A DNA stretch of 64,000 bases from the NCBI GenBank assembly GCA_027452025.1, contig DAIDHI010000035.1:1-64000 (forward strand), in the 5' to 3' direction. Positions 48,512-57,192 of the stretch are shown here, piece by piece. The notes beneath the pieces are model-generated. The model did no database searches. It saw only the letters and a program-made list of their open reading frames with translations, and had not been told where the DNA came from. The translations under genes were made by a program, and so were the position numbers. The DNA comes from Elusimicrobiota bacterium. Lineage in GTDB: Bacteria > Elusimicrobiota > Elusimicrobia > UBA1565 > UBA9628. Numbering within the stretch: position 1 is the stretch's first letter; the number at the start of each line of letters is the position of its first letter.

Positions 48512-49656
48512 CGCGGCAAAGCGCTTCGGTAGAGCTCCTCGTAGCGCCGCGCGACGCCGTCCATCCCATAGCGCTCGAGCGCGAGCGTCCGGCCCGCCCC
48601 GCCCAGGCGCGCGCGCAGCGCGGGGTCCCCCGCCAGACGTCCGGCGGCCGCCTCGAGCCCCGCGTCGTCCTCGGCCTCGAACAAAAGACCGGTCTTGCCG
48701 TCCTCGACCGCCTCGGGCGTGCCGCCGACGCGGCTGGCCAGCACGGGCAAGCCGGCGGCCATGGCCTCGAGCAGGGCGTTGGAGAGACCCTCCGAGATCG
48801 ATGGCAGCACGAAGACGTCGGCGGCGCCGTAGGCCAGCTCGACGTCGTCGCGGGCGGCCTGCACCAGGACGCGCGATTCGACTCCCGCTTGCCGGGCCGC
48901 CGCGCGGATCGCCTCCGCCTCGGGGCCGTCGCCCACGAACGCCGCGAAGGCCGCAGGCCGCTCTTCGCGGACGCAGCGCGCCCAGACGGAGACAAACCGC
49001 GGCAGGCGCTTTTCCGGCGAGAGCCGTCCCGTGTAGAGGAAAGCCACCCCCTCCGGCCAGCCCAGGGCGCGGCGGGCGGCCGCGCGCTGCGCGGCGCCGA
49101 AAGGCCGGTAGCGCGCCGTATCCACGCCGTTGGGCAGGACCCGGGCCGAGACGTCCAAATACTGCCGCGCCTCTTCGGCGAGATCGGCGGCCACCGCCAC
49201 GAAGCGCGGCGACAGCGCCCTGAGGGCGGCGAGCTTGAGCCGGCCCGCCGCCGTCGCGCGGGAGGCGGCCAACTCGCCGATGCCCCGGCCCCCGCCGAGC
49301 TTGACGATGACCGGCTTTCGCAGCAGACGCCCGGCCGCGGCGGCCGCGAGCGCGGGCGAGCCGGCCAAATGGACGTGGATCGCGTCGCAGGACGACGCGC
49401 CCAGCAGCAAGCGGCAAAAAAGCGACCACAGGAAGGCCGCCGAGCCGAGCGGCCCGCCCCCGGCGCACCAGAGTCTCTCGACCGGGACGCCCCGCACCTG
49501 CTCGCGCTTGGGCAGGCCGTGCAGCCGGCGCGTGAGGACGCTGACGTCCAGGCCCCGCGCCCGCAGGGCGACGGAGAGCTCCAGCGCCTGCTTCTCGGCG
49601 CCGCCGACGTAGGGATGGAAGCTGGCGCTGACCATCACCACCCTCGGAGGATTCAC
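48505..49656 (-). CDS. Family 4 glycosyltransferase
   Basis: A 383-residue GT4 enzyme. It begins V-V-M-V-S-A-S-F-H-P-Y-V-G-G-A-E-K, the standard GT4 acceptor-side loop, and the donor half has Y-T-G-R-L-S-P-E-K-R near residue 230 and P-S-I-S-E-G-L-S-N-A-L-L-E-A-M-A near residue 305, which includes the catalytic E-x7-E pair (S-E-G, L-L-E). V-L-P-N-G-V-D precedes it. The sugar is unknown. GTG start, overlapping the methyltransferase stop as GTGA; its own stop overlaps wecB. It belongs to the long minus-strand glycan run. Confidence 0.87.
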   Translation of the reverse strand: MNPPRVVMVSASFHPYVGGAEKQALELSVALRARGLDVSVLTRRLHGLPKREQVRGVPVERLWCAGGGPLGSAAFLWSLFCRLLLGASSCDAIHVHLAGSPALAAAAAGRLLRKPVIVKLGGGRGIGELAASRATAAGRLKLAALRALSPRFVAVAADLAEEARQYLDVSARVLPNGVDTARYRPFGAAQRAAARRALGWPEGVAFLYTGRLSPEKRLPRFVSVWARCVREERPAAFAAFVGDGPEAEAIRAAARQAGVESRVLVQAARDDVELAYGAADVFVLPSISEGLSNALLEAMAAGLPVLASRVGGTPEAVEDGKTGLLFEAEDDAGLEAAAGRLAGDPALRARLGGAGRTLALERYGMDGVARRYEELYRSALPRC

Positions 49657-50675
49657 GCGCGCCTTCGCCCGAGGACGCCCGGCTTGGGCACCAGCCCGTG
49701 AGGCAGTATCTTGAGCACGTCGAAGCCCGCCTCGCGAAACCAGCCGGCCAGCTCCTCCTTGGTATGGTGGGATTGGAACGGGGGCGAGATCCAGTCGAAG
49801 TTCTCTATGACGCGCACCTTGAAGTCGGGATGGACCGAGAACGTGAGGTATTTCAACAACGGCGCGGCGCCGGCGGCCGCCAGGGGCCAGCACAGGGCGT
49901 AGGTCAGCGGCAGAGGCAGGCGCGTGGTGAAGAATCTGAGGGCGTCGCTCAACGCCTGCCTCGTCCCTACGACCAGCCAGGCCAGCCTCCGGTGCCTGGC
50001 CACCCAGCCGCGGCCCTCGCGCAAGGGGTTGTCGGCGAAGTCTTGGAAGCGGCCGGCCTTGCCGTAGAGCCAGACGGAAAGATAGCCTCCGGGCCTCACG
50101 AGCTTGGCGACGGCTAAAAAAGCCGCCTTGGCGTCGGAGGTGTGATGGAGCACGCCGTGGCTGTAGACAATGTCGAAGGCGCGCTCCTTGAGCGGGGGCC
50201 GCAGCAAGTCGCCCTTGAGCACGTGGAGCTTGGGCCGCTCGGCGGCCTTTTGGGCCAGCGGCCGAAGGCTCTCGGACAAGTCCATGGCCACCACCTCGGC
50301 GCCCAGGCGCAGGGCGACGAGCGCGTAGCGTCCCATCCCGCAGCCGGCGTCGAGCACGACCTTGCCCTGAAACTCCTCGCGGGGCAGCTGCGCCTCTTCC
50401 AGAAAGATCTTCTCGTCCTCGGGAAGGGAGCCGGGGTAGCGCTGCCACTCCCAGGCGAAGCTGTCGCGGGTCTTGGCCGTGCGGCGGTCCGCCGGCGCGG
50501 CCGTCAGATCCGGAACGCCTTGCGAAAAGGGATAGAGCCGCCCGCACTGGGTGCACGACAGGCGGCCCGCCTGGATCTCCGTCGACTCCAGGACGGGGAA
50601 CTGCTCGAGGGTGTCGAACTTCATCGGCGCCGAGCAGCACGGCGACGAGAGGAATACGAGAAGGCCTCGCTTCAC
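49653..50675 (-). CDS. SAM-dependent methyltransferase with N-terminal zinc ribbon
   Basis: A 340-residue protein. A Trm112-like zinc ribbon is seen as S-P-C-C-S-A-P near residue 11 and C-T-Q-C-G-R-L-Y near residue 41. The methyltransferase core has V-V-L-D-A-G-C-G-M-G (near residue 106), V-V-A-M-D-L-S-E and S-H-G-V-L-H-H-T-S. The last 100 residues contain a hydrophobic A-L-C-W-P-L-A-A-A-G stretch that may touch the membrane. The architecture resembles the ribbon-methyltransferase at 37537-38520 but the sequences differ. GTG start, 4-base overlaps on both sides. Confidence 0.85.
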   Translation of the reverse strand: MKRGLLVFLSSPCCSAPMKFDTLEQFPVLESTEIQAGRLSCTQCGRLYPFSQGVPDLTAAPADRRTAKTRDSFAWEWQRYPGSLPEDEKIFLEEAQLPREEFQGKVVLDAGCGMGRYALVALRLGAEVVAMDLSESLRPLAQKAAERPKLHVLKGDLLRPPLKERAFDIVYSHGVLHHTSDAKAAFLAVAKLVRPGGYLSVWLYGKAGRFQDFADNPLREGRGWVARHRRLAWLVVGTRQALSDALRFFTTRLPLPLTYALCWPLAAAGAAPLLKYLTFSVHPDFKVRVIENFDWISPPFQSHHTKEELAGWFREAGFDVLKILPHGLVPKPGVLGRRRA

Positions 50676-51679
50676 GCGGGCGTTCCCGCCTTCTTGTCCA
50701 TCTTCTGCACCGCGGAGCTCAGCTCGCCCAGCGACAGGCCGACGAAATACAGGAAGGTGAGGCCGAGGAGCGTGACCAGGGCGTAGCCGATGAGGTGGGT
50801 GAAGACGGCGAAGGCCAGGGCCTGCGGCGCGGAGACGCCGAAGTCCATGGCGATCTTCTTGACCATGGCCTCGAAGGTCCCGAAGGCGCCGGGCGCCGCG
50901 GGAAGGGCCACCCCGGCGCCCGCCCAAGACAGCACCAGGATGGAGCGGCCGTAGTCGAGGCCCGGGACCAGGCCCAGCGCCCGCGCTCCGGCCCAGTACT
51001 GCAGCGCGTCCACGCCCCACAACGACAGGCTCAGCGCGACGGCCGACAGCGCCGCGCCCGGGCGGCGCAGGACGCCCGCCCCGGCTGCGAGCTGCAGCAT
51101 CAGATCGTGAATCCTGGGCCAGCGCGCCAGTCTCCGCTCGAGGGCCCCGCCGGGCGACAGGGGCCCCTCGGCGATGATCAAGATCACGAAGCCGGCCACG
51201 AGCCCGGCCACTCCCAGCTCCGCCAGGCGCCGCAAGGAAGCGGGCACGAGCTCCGGCGACCCGGCCGCGGCAAAGATGAACAGCGACAGCATGGCGCCGA
51301 CGTCGAGCGCCCTTTCCACGGCCACGCTCGCCAGCGCCGTGGCCATCGGTATCTCCAGCTCCCGCGACGCGAGAAAAGCGCGGGCGATCTCTCCCAGGCG
51401 CATGAAGAGCACGTTGTTGATGGAAAGCCCGATCGCTTCCAGGCGGTAGAGCAGCCAGGTCGAGCTGCGCGGCCTGGCCGAGGAAAGCAGGATGCGCCAG
51501 CGCAGGCCGCGGATGAGCAAGTCCAACAAGACGATGCCGGCGATTGCGGGCAGCCAGCGCCAGCGGGCCTGCGAGAGCGCCAGCCACAGCTGCCCGACGT
51601 CGACGTTGCGCACGGCCAAGGCGAGGAAGAGCGCCGTCACCGCAAGGGCCAGGATCACCGACAGATGACGCCTCGTCAT
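50672..51679 (-). CDS. UPF0104 / lysylphosphatidylglycerol-synthase-like membrane protein
   Basis: A 335-residue membrane protein of the LPG_synthase_TM (UPF0104, AglD/MprF-N) family with about eight hydrophobic segments. The R-N-V-D-V-G start of the first loop, R-L-G-E-I-A-R-A-F near residue 97, and P-G-A-F-G-T-F-E-A near residue 275 are typical. In MprF this domain flips an aminoacylated lipid; in archaeal AglD it belongs to a dolichol-phosphate glycosyltransferase. Here a lipid flippase for a glycan intermediate is likely. It is coupled by 4-base overlaps to the YfhO-like gene before and the methyltransferase after. Confidence 0.85.
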   Translation of the reverse strand: MTRRHLSVILALAVTALFLALAVRNVDVGQLWLALSQARWRWLPAIAGIVLLDLLIRGLRWRILLSSARPRSSTWLLYRLEAIGLSINNVLFMRLGEIARAFLASRELEIPMATALASVAVERALDVGAMLSLFIFAAAGSPELVPASLRRLAELGVAGLVAGFVILIIAEGPLSPGGALERRLARWPRIHDLMLQLAAGAGVLRRPGAALSAVALSLSLWGVDALQYWAGARALGLVPGLDYGRSILVLSWAGAGVALPAAPGAFGTFEAMVKKIAMDFGVSAPQALAFAVFTHLIGYALVTLLGLTFLYFVGLSLGELSSAVQKMDKKAGTPA

Positions 51680-53532
51680 GCCAAAGCCTCCTTCGTCACG
51701 ATCCTGAGCCAAAGCCCCCAGGACAACGCCGCGGCCAACGCGAGCCAAGTCCAGCCCGTCGGGACGTAGCGGGCGTCGAGCTCGAAAGCGCGGCCGGCCG
51801 CGGCGGCGGGGACCGCCACCGACTGCAGCAGGCCGTCCCAGGCCGAGATCGGCGCGCGGCGTCCGTCGAGCCAGGCGCGCCAGCCCGGATAGACGGGCTG
51901 GGAGAGCACCAGCCGCGCGGCGCCGCGCGGCAGGACGCCGCGCGCGCGCCAAATCTCAGGCCGGGGCAGCGAGAGGTCCAGCGACGGCAGCTGCGCGGGC
52001 CGGCTTTCCCGCGCCGCGTAGATCAGCGGCAGCGAGCGCCTGGCCGAGACGAGAGCGCCCGACGCGGAGATGAAATACGCCACGCCGAGCTCCCGCATCT
52101 GCGGCGTGTTGGGGTCGATCAAATAGGTGCGGCTGGCGTCGGCGGCCGGGCGGCCCTCGCTGCGCGCCGCGAATTGCGCGTAGCCGTCGAGATAAAAGGC
52201 ATCGTAGCCGTTGACGTTGCGGGCGCGGTAGAGCATCGCCTTATCGGCGCTGGCCAGGGCGGGGTCGGTCATCACGCGCAAGGGCGCGCCGCCGGCGAGG
52301 ACGGCGAGCGGCCGGTTGAACGCGAGGTAGCGGCCGGCGTCGTCGGGCTTGGCGAAGCGGGCGTCCCAGACGACGAGGTCGAGCAAGCCCAAGATGAGCA
52401 CGGCCGCGCGCAGTCCGCGTCGCCGAAACGGGCCGCCGGCCGAGCGCGCCCCGGCGCCGGCGGCCGACAAAAGGCCGAGCAGGCAGAAAAAGAGAGCGCG
52501 CGAGGGCGTGCGCAGCCAGGACAAGGGAGAATGGGCCAGAAGCCACCGGTACGCCGGGTTGTGCGCTCCGGCGGCGATGAAAAGGCCGGCCGCGATGAGA
52601 GACAGGCGCCGGACGCGAGGCCGGCGCCGCAGCCCCCAGGCGGCCAGCCCCAGGCCGACGACGCCCAGGAAAAGCCCGGAGCCCTCGAAAAAGACCGACG
52701 GGGCGCCCAGGTAGGTGCGCCGGAGCGGATCGCCCCAGGCTCCGGGCGAGATCCACGTCGCCAAAGCGGGCCAGTCTATGGAATAGCCGAGAGAAAATGC
52801 CGCGGGCCAATGGCTCCGAACCGAATGAGCCAGGAACTCGCGCGTCGGAAGCCATTGCATGGCGGCGAGAGCCGCCGCGGCCGCTCCTTCGCGGACGAGA
52901 CGGCCGAGCGCGGAAACCTCGCCGCGCAGCAGCGCCCACAGAGCCATCGCCGCGGCGTTGAAGACCAAAAATTGCGGATGGCCCGAAAGGAACGCCAAGG
53001 CGAACGCCGCGGCCAGCCACCACCGGCGGGCGCCGAGCCACGCCAGCCAGCACCAAGGCGTCCAGGCCAGCGCGGCCAGCAGAGTCGGAATGCCCTCGGT
53101 GATGCGATAGACGACGAAGGGGCACAGCGCGAAGATCGCGCCGATGAGGAACGCCTCCCCGGAGCGCAGGCCCTCACGCCGTCCGACCAGCGTCCAGCCC
53201 AGCCACGCGCAGAGCCAATGAAGATACATGTCCCAGGTCAGCGCGGCCGACAAGGGAAAGACGTAGCCCAGGATCGCCGGCGGATAGAACAAAACGGCCT
53301 GAGGATTGGCCGCCAGCGGCAGGCCCGAGAAGATGTAGGCGTTCCAAAAAGGCAGGCGGCCGGCCTGGAGGGCCGAGGCCGCGGCGTGCCGCAGCGGGTA
53401 GTGATAAGCGTAGAGGTCGCCGAAGTTCATCAGGCAGGCCGACGACGACCAAAGAGCCCGCCGGCAGAAGGCCGCCAGGATGGCGGCGGCCGCCCCAAAA
53501 AAAGCGAGGTCTCTGCGGCCGACGTCGCTCAC
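51676..53532 (-). CDS. YfhO-like polytopic membrane protein
   Basis: A 618-residue YfhO-family-type protein. After helix 1 it has F-G-D-L-Y-A-Y-H-Y-P near residue 31 and L-P-F-W-N-A-Y-I-F-S-G-L-P-L-A near 54-68, the conserved extracytoplasmic loop of this group. About eleven helices follow, then an extracytoplasmic domain from about residue 405, with P-V-Y-P-G-W-R-A-W-L-D-G-R near residue 565 and one final helix. It is one of three such proteins in the window and the standard-size one. Likely role: a GT-C-type transferase or partner acting on lipid-linked sugars. GTG start, GTGA overlap with the GT2 before it. Confidence 0.82.
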   Translation of the reverse strand: MSDVGRRDLAFFGAAAAILAAFCRRALWSSSACLMNFGDLYAYHYPLRHAAASALQAGRLPFWNAYIFSGLPLAANPQAVLFYPPAILGYVFPLSAALTWDMYLHWLCAWLGWTLVGRREGLRSGEAFLIGAIFALCPFVVYRITEGIPTLLAALAWTPWCWLAWLGARRWWLAAAFALAFLSGHPQFLVFNAAAMALWALLRGEVSALGRLVREGAAAAALAAMQWLPTREFLAHSVRSHWPAAFSLGYSIDWPALATWISPGAWGDPLRRTYLGAPSVFFEGSGLFLGVVGLGLAAWGLRRRPRVRRLSLIAAGLFIAAGAHNPAYRWLLAHSPLSWLRTPSRALFFCLLGLLSAAGAGARSAGGPFRRRGLRAAVLILGLLDLVVWDARFAKPDDAGRYLAFNRPLAVLAGGAPLRVMTDPALASADKAMLYRARNVNGYDAFYLDGYAQFAARSEGRPAADASRTYLIDPNTPQMRELGVAYFISASGALVSARRSLPLIYAARESRPAQLPSLDLSLPRPEIWRARGVLPRGAARLVLSQPVYPGWRAWLDGRRAPISAWDGLLQSVAVPAAAAGRAFELDARYVPTGWTWLALAAALSWGLWLRIVTKEALA

Positions 53533-54233
53533 AGCCCCAGCCTCAGCCGCAGCACCCAAAGGGCGCCGGCGGCCAGCCGCGCGGCGTCCAGCTTGGAGCG
53601 CCCTTGGCGGCGGTCCACGAAGTCGATCGGGACCTCGACGACGCGCAGCCCGCGCCTCGCCGCGCGAAACAGCGTCTCGTGCAGGATGGCGGGCCCCCGC
53701 GAGCGCAGCGTGGCCGGCTCGAGAGCCAGGAGCGCCTCGCGGCGGAAGCACCGGAAGCCCGAGTTGACGTCTCGCAGGCGCAGGCCGAGCGCGGCGCGCG
53801 CGTAAGCGGTGGCCGCGCGCGTCAGCATCCTGCGCGGCGCAGGCCGATCGTCGCTGCCGCCGGAAATCAGCCGCGATCCCAGAGCGATGTCGCAGCCGCC
53901 GGAGGCCGCCGCATCGATCAAGCGGATCGCCTGCTCGGGCTCGTGCGAAAGATCGGCGTCCATCTCCAGGATCAGGTCGGCGCCGCGCTCGAGCGCGAAC
54001 AGGAAGCCGTCCTTGCCGGCCAAACCGCGGCCGGCGGGGCCGCGGCGGCTGAGGACGTACAGCCCGGGAAACCTGGGCCGCAGCCCGGCGGCCAAGGCCG
54101 CGGTGCCGTCGGGACTGGCGTCGTCGACGACGACGGCCTCGAATCCGTCGAGGGGCAGGGCGAAGAGCCGCTCCAGGAGCCCCACGACGTTGGCCGCCTC
54201 GTTGTAGGTCGGCAGCACGGCCATCGTCCTCAC
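53529..54233 (-). CDS. Family 2 glycosyltransferase, polyprenol-phosphate mannose synthase-like
   Basis: A 234-residue DPM1-type GT2. It has A-V-L-P-T-Y-N-E-A-A-N at the start, V-V-V-D-D-A-S-P-D-G-T near residue 34, E-M-D-A-D-L-S-H-E-P near residue 90, and V-N-S-G-F-R-C-F-R-R near residue 155, which are the DPM1 and GtrB signatures. No C-terminal membrane helices are present, so it is the short soluble form. It would make the polyprenol-phosphate sugar donor used by the neighbouring YfhO-like proteins. GTG 54233 overlaps the GT9 stop; an ATG at 54224 is an alternative. Confidence 0.88.
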   Translation of the reverse strand: MRTMAVLPTYNEAANVVGLLERLFALPLDGFEAVVVDDASPDGTAALAAGLRPRFPGLYVLSRRGPAGRGLAGKDGFLFALERGADLILEMDADLSHEPEQAIRLIDAAASGGCDIALGSRLISGGSDDRPAPRRMLTRAATAYARAALGLRLRDVNSGFRCFRREALLALEPATLRSRGPAILHETLFRAARRGLRVVEVPIDFVDRRQGRSKLDAARLAAGALWVLRLRLGL

Positions 54234-55264
54234 GAGAGCCCCTTCCTGACGGCCGCGACGACGCGCGCCGCCGGGATGCGGTCGAGGCAATGCACGGCTT
54301 GCCGGCAGCGCGGCGCGTAGAAGCAGCCGCAGCCGCCCGGCGCCTGGAGCTTGCGGCCCCGGCCGTAGACGTCCAACTCCGCCGCGGAGGTCGGTCCGAT
54401 CAGCGCCACCGTCCAAAGCCCCAAGGCCGTCGCCAAGTGCAGCGCCAGGGAATCGGTGACCACGACGGCGGCGCACAACTCGAGCAGTCCCGCGAAGGCC
54501 CGCAGGTCCACGGTGTCCGGCCTGATGACGGTTCCCGCGGGCAGGGCCCGGGCGATGCGGCGATTGCGTTCGGCCTCCTCTTTTCCGCCGAGGAGGAGAA
54601 TAGGCCGATCCAGCGGCCCCAAGGCGCGAATCAGCGCGACGCAGGCCTGCTCCGAAAGCTGCTTCGAGGGCCAGCGCGCCCCCGCGCCGGGATTGATGCC
54701 GATGGCTCGACGGGACTTCAAGCCGTGCCGCCGCGCCAAGGCCCGGGCCTCGCGCCGGTCGGAGTCCGTCAAGGCCAGGCTGGGGCGCAAGGCGTCTCGG
54801 CCGCGCGGGGCCGGCAGCCCCAGGGCCTTGAGCCAAAGCCGGGCGTAGCTGAGGCGATTGGCTCCCTTGAGGCGGTTCGCCGCCTCAAGGCCCCCCGCCT
54901 TGCGGCGCAGCAGGCTCATGTCGTAGTAAGCCGCGCTCGAATCCGTATAAGCCAGGCCGCCGTCCTGGGGATAGACGCCGATAAGAGTCTTGCGGCAGCA
55001 ACGCTCTGCCAGCGCGGCCGACTCCAGGTCCTCTTCCAGGCTCAAGACGACGTCGAAATCCCGCCCCAGGCCGCGGGCCTGCGCCGAGCCCGCCGCGACC
55101 AACTCGATGCCCGGATGGCCCTCGAGAAGGGGCCTGGCGCGCGCCGAAGTGACCCAGGTGACGGGGCCCGCGAAAGCCTTGCGCAGCGGCTCCAGAAGCG
55201 ACGTCGTGCGCACGACGTCGCCCAGCGCCCCGCACTTGACGATCAGCAGGCTTTGGCTTTTCAT
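54230..55264 (-). CDS. Family 9 glycosyltransferase, heptosyltransferase-like
   Basis: A 344-residue GT9 enzyme of standard heptosyltransferase length. It starts L-L-I-V-K-C-G-A-L-G-D-V-V-R-T-T, has I-N-P-G-A-G-A-R-W-P-S-K near residue 190, L-L-G-G-K-E-E-A, and V-T-D-S-L-A-L-H-L-A-T-A-L near residue 272, all expected. The Cys-rich C-G-C-F-Y-A-P-R-C is near the end, as in many LPS heptosyltransferases. It probably transfers heptose, and the GDP-heptose genes at 4-13 kb offer a donor. It is the second GT9 in the window. ATG overlaps the upstream YfhO-like stop as ATGA. Confidence 0.88.
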   Translation of the reverse strand: MKSQSLLIVKCGALGDVVRTTSLLEPLRKAFAGPVTWVTSARARPLLEGHPGIELVAAGSAQARGLGRDFDVVLSLEEDLESAALAERCCRKTLIGVYPQDGGLAYTDSSAAYYDMSLLRRKAGGLEAANRLKGANRLSYARLWLKALGLPAPRGRDALRPSLALTDSDRREARALARRHGLKSRRAIGINPGAGARWPSKQLSEQACVALIRALGPLDRPILLLGGKEEAERNRRIARALPAGTVIRPDTVDLRAFAGLLELCAAVVVTDSLALHLATALGLWTVALIGPTSAAELDVYGRGRKLQAPGGCGCFYAPRCRQAVHCLDRIPAARVVAAVRKGLS

Positions 55265-57192
55265 GAAGCGGCGGCGCGGCGCAGCCCCCAAGCGGCGGCG
55301 GCCGCCCAGGACAGCGCGGAGAGCCACAGGCCCAGGCGCCAACTCATGGGATGATACAGAAAATGGAGAGTCCAGGGCCCGGCCGGCACGGGCACCTTCT
55401 GGAAGGCCCCAAGAGCCTGAACGGCGGGCACGAGACCGCTGCCCAGCGGCGTCTCGAGGTAGGCCGTCCAGCCCGGGTAAAGAGGCTCCGAGACGAAGGC
55501 CCAGCCCGCCGGCTCTCCGGCGCTCGCCCTGATCTCGAAGCGATCCTCGCGACGATCGGGCGGGCTGTCCAAGGCGCGAGCCTCGGCAGGCAGAGCCCCG
55601 GTGCGGTCCGCGGGCAGCGCCGCCCCGGCGGCGGAGCCCAGCCAATAGGCGCGCGCGGATGGCCTCTTGACTCGGGAGATAAACCACAGGGCCCGTCCAT
55701 CGGCGGCGAGCAGGGCTGAAGGCGGCTGCGGCGCGGGCGTGAGGAGGAGGCGGACGTCGCCGGCTCCCATCCCCGGCGCGGCCTGGGCCGCGCCGGGCGC
55801 GCTATAGAGCGCGTCCATATAGCGATAGGAGTTCTCGGGCACGAGCGGCTCTCCGAAGTTGGCCGCGGAACGCAGGCGGAAGGGCGCGTTGGTCAGGCCA
55901 TAGAGTCTTCCTCTCCAGTCGGCCAGACCGGCTCCGGCGTGCGTCTCGAGGGCGCGCGGGCTCAAGAGATAGCGGTCCGCCTGCAAGCCGGACTGGAGCC
56001 GCTCGACGAGCGGTCCCTTCCACGTGAAGATGGAGCGCGGAGCGGCCGGAAGCGCTCCGAAGCCGTAGAGGGACAGCTCTGCGGCGAGGGCCGCCAGCCA
56101 GAGCGCGGACCAGCCGCGCCGCGCCCCCGCGATGCCGGCCGCGGCCAGGACGATCAGCGCCGGCCAGGCCAGGTAGGTGACGTTGCCCGGATAGCGGATG
56201 AAATGGAGCGGGGGCAGGACCCTCCAAGCCCAGCGCGACGCTCGAGTCGAGGCGCCGAGCGAGAGCCACACCAACACCGCCGCCCACAAGCCCAGCAGCC
56301 GGGCGCGGCCCTTGGCCCTCCAAAGCCCGGCGGCCGCGGCAAGCGCGCCCGCAAAGCCGAGAAAATCGCACTTCCACCATTCGACGGCGGGATTGAAGCG
56401 GCTCCAGGGCACCAAAACGGGGCTTATCCACTGGACCAGGTCTGGCGGCGAGAAGCCGAAGGCGAGGGCCTCGGCCAGCTGCACGCCGCCGGCGCGGTGC
56501 GAGTGAAACACCAGCTCGACGGCCGGCAGCAGCAGCGCCGCCGACAGAAACGCGCACAGCAGCATCGCCAGCGTCCAATCCCGCAGCGATTCCAGGGGCT
56601 CTTGCCCCAGCATCGCGGGCAGCGCCGCCGCGCACAGGGCCATGCCCAGCCAAAACGGCGGGTAGCCCGCGAAGAAGGCGAGCGCGAGGGTGACGGCCAG
56701 CCAGCCCGGCCTCCTGGCCAACAGCAGCGCTGCGGGCAACAACGCCAGCACCGCCATGTGATTGAGGAAAGACCGGTTCTCCAGAAACAGCCCGCCCAAG
56801 GCGTAAACGATCCCGCCCGCCAACGCCGCGCTCTGCGGCGCCCGCAGGGAGCGCAGCCACAGCACGGCGAGCATCCCGGCCAGCCACAGATGAAAGACCT
56901 CGAAGACCGACAAGCCCGTCGCGAAGCCGAAAAGGAAGAAGGGGGCTGTCCCGGGATACATGAGCGAATCCTGCATCGTCGCTCCCAGCGGCATGCCGAG
57001 ATAGACGTAGGGGTTCCAGACGGGCAGGCGTCCTCCCATCAAAATCTGGGCGTCGAGAGCCCGCCATGGGTGGTGAATGTAGGACAGGTCTCCCCAAAAA
57101 AGAGTCAGGCCGCGGGCCCAGAGCGGCGCGAAGGGAAGCGCGCATAAAAGCGCCAGCACGGCCGCCGCCGTGAACGCCTCTCGCGGCCTCAC
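55261..57192 (-). CDS. YfhO-like polytopic membrane protein
   Basis: A 643-residue protein of the YfhO type. After helix 1 it has W-G-D-L-S-Y-I-H-H-P near residue 33, then L-P-V-W-N-P-Y-V-Y-L-G-M-P-L-G near residue 56, matching the loop of the 51676-53532 protein. About eleven helices follow, then an extracytoplasmic domain from about residue 400 with P-L-Y-P-G-W-T-A-Y-L near residue 575, and a last helix. Length and layout are close to the other mid-size paralogue. GTG start overlaps the O-antigen ligase stop as GTGA. Confidence 0.82.
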   Translation of the reverse strand: MRPREAFTAAAVLALLCALPFAPLWARGLTLFWGDLSYIHHPWRALDAQILMGGRLPVWNPYVYLGMPLGATMQDSLMYPGTAPFFLFGFATGLSVFEVFHLWLAGMLAVLWLRSLRAPQSAALAGGIVYALGGLFLENRSFLNHMAVLALLPAALLLARRPGWLAVTLALAFFAGYPPFWLGMALCAAALPAMLGQEPLESLRDWTLAMLLCAFLSAALLLPAVELVFHSHRAGGVQLAEALAFGFSPPDLVQWISPVLVPWSRFNPAVEWWKCDFLGFAGALAAAAGLWRAKGRARLLGLWAAVLVWLSLGASTRASRWAWRVLPPLHFIRYPGNVTYLAWPALIVLAAAGIAGARRGWSALWLAALAAELSLYGFGALPAAPRSIFTWKGPLVERLQSGLQADRYLLSPRALETHAGAGLADWRGRLYGLTNAPFRLRSAANFGEPLVPENSYRYMDALYSAPGAAQAAPGMGAGDVRLLLTPAPQPPSALLAADGRALWFISRVKRPSARAYWLGSAAGAALPADRTGALPAEARALDSPPDRREDRFEIRASAGEPAGWAFVSEPLYPGWTAYLETPLGSGLVPAVQALGAFQKVPVPAGPWTLHFLYHPMSWRLGLWLSALSWAAAAAWGLRRAAAS

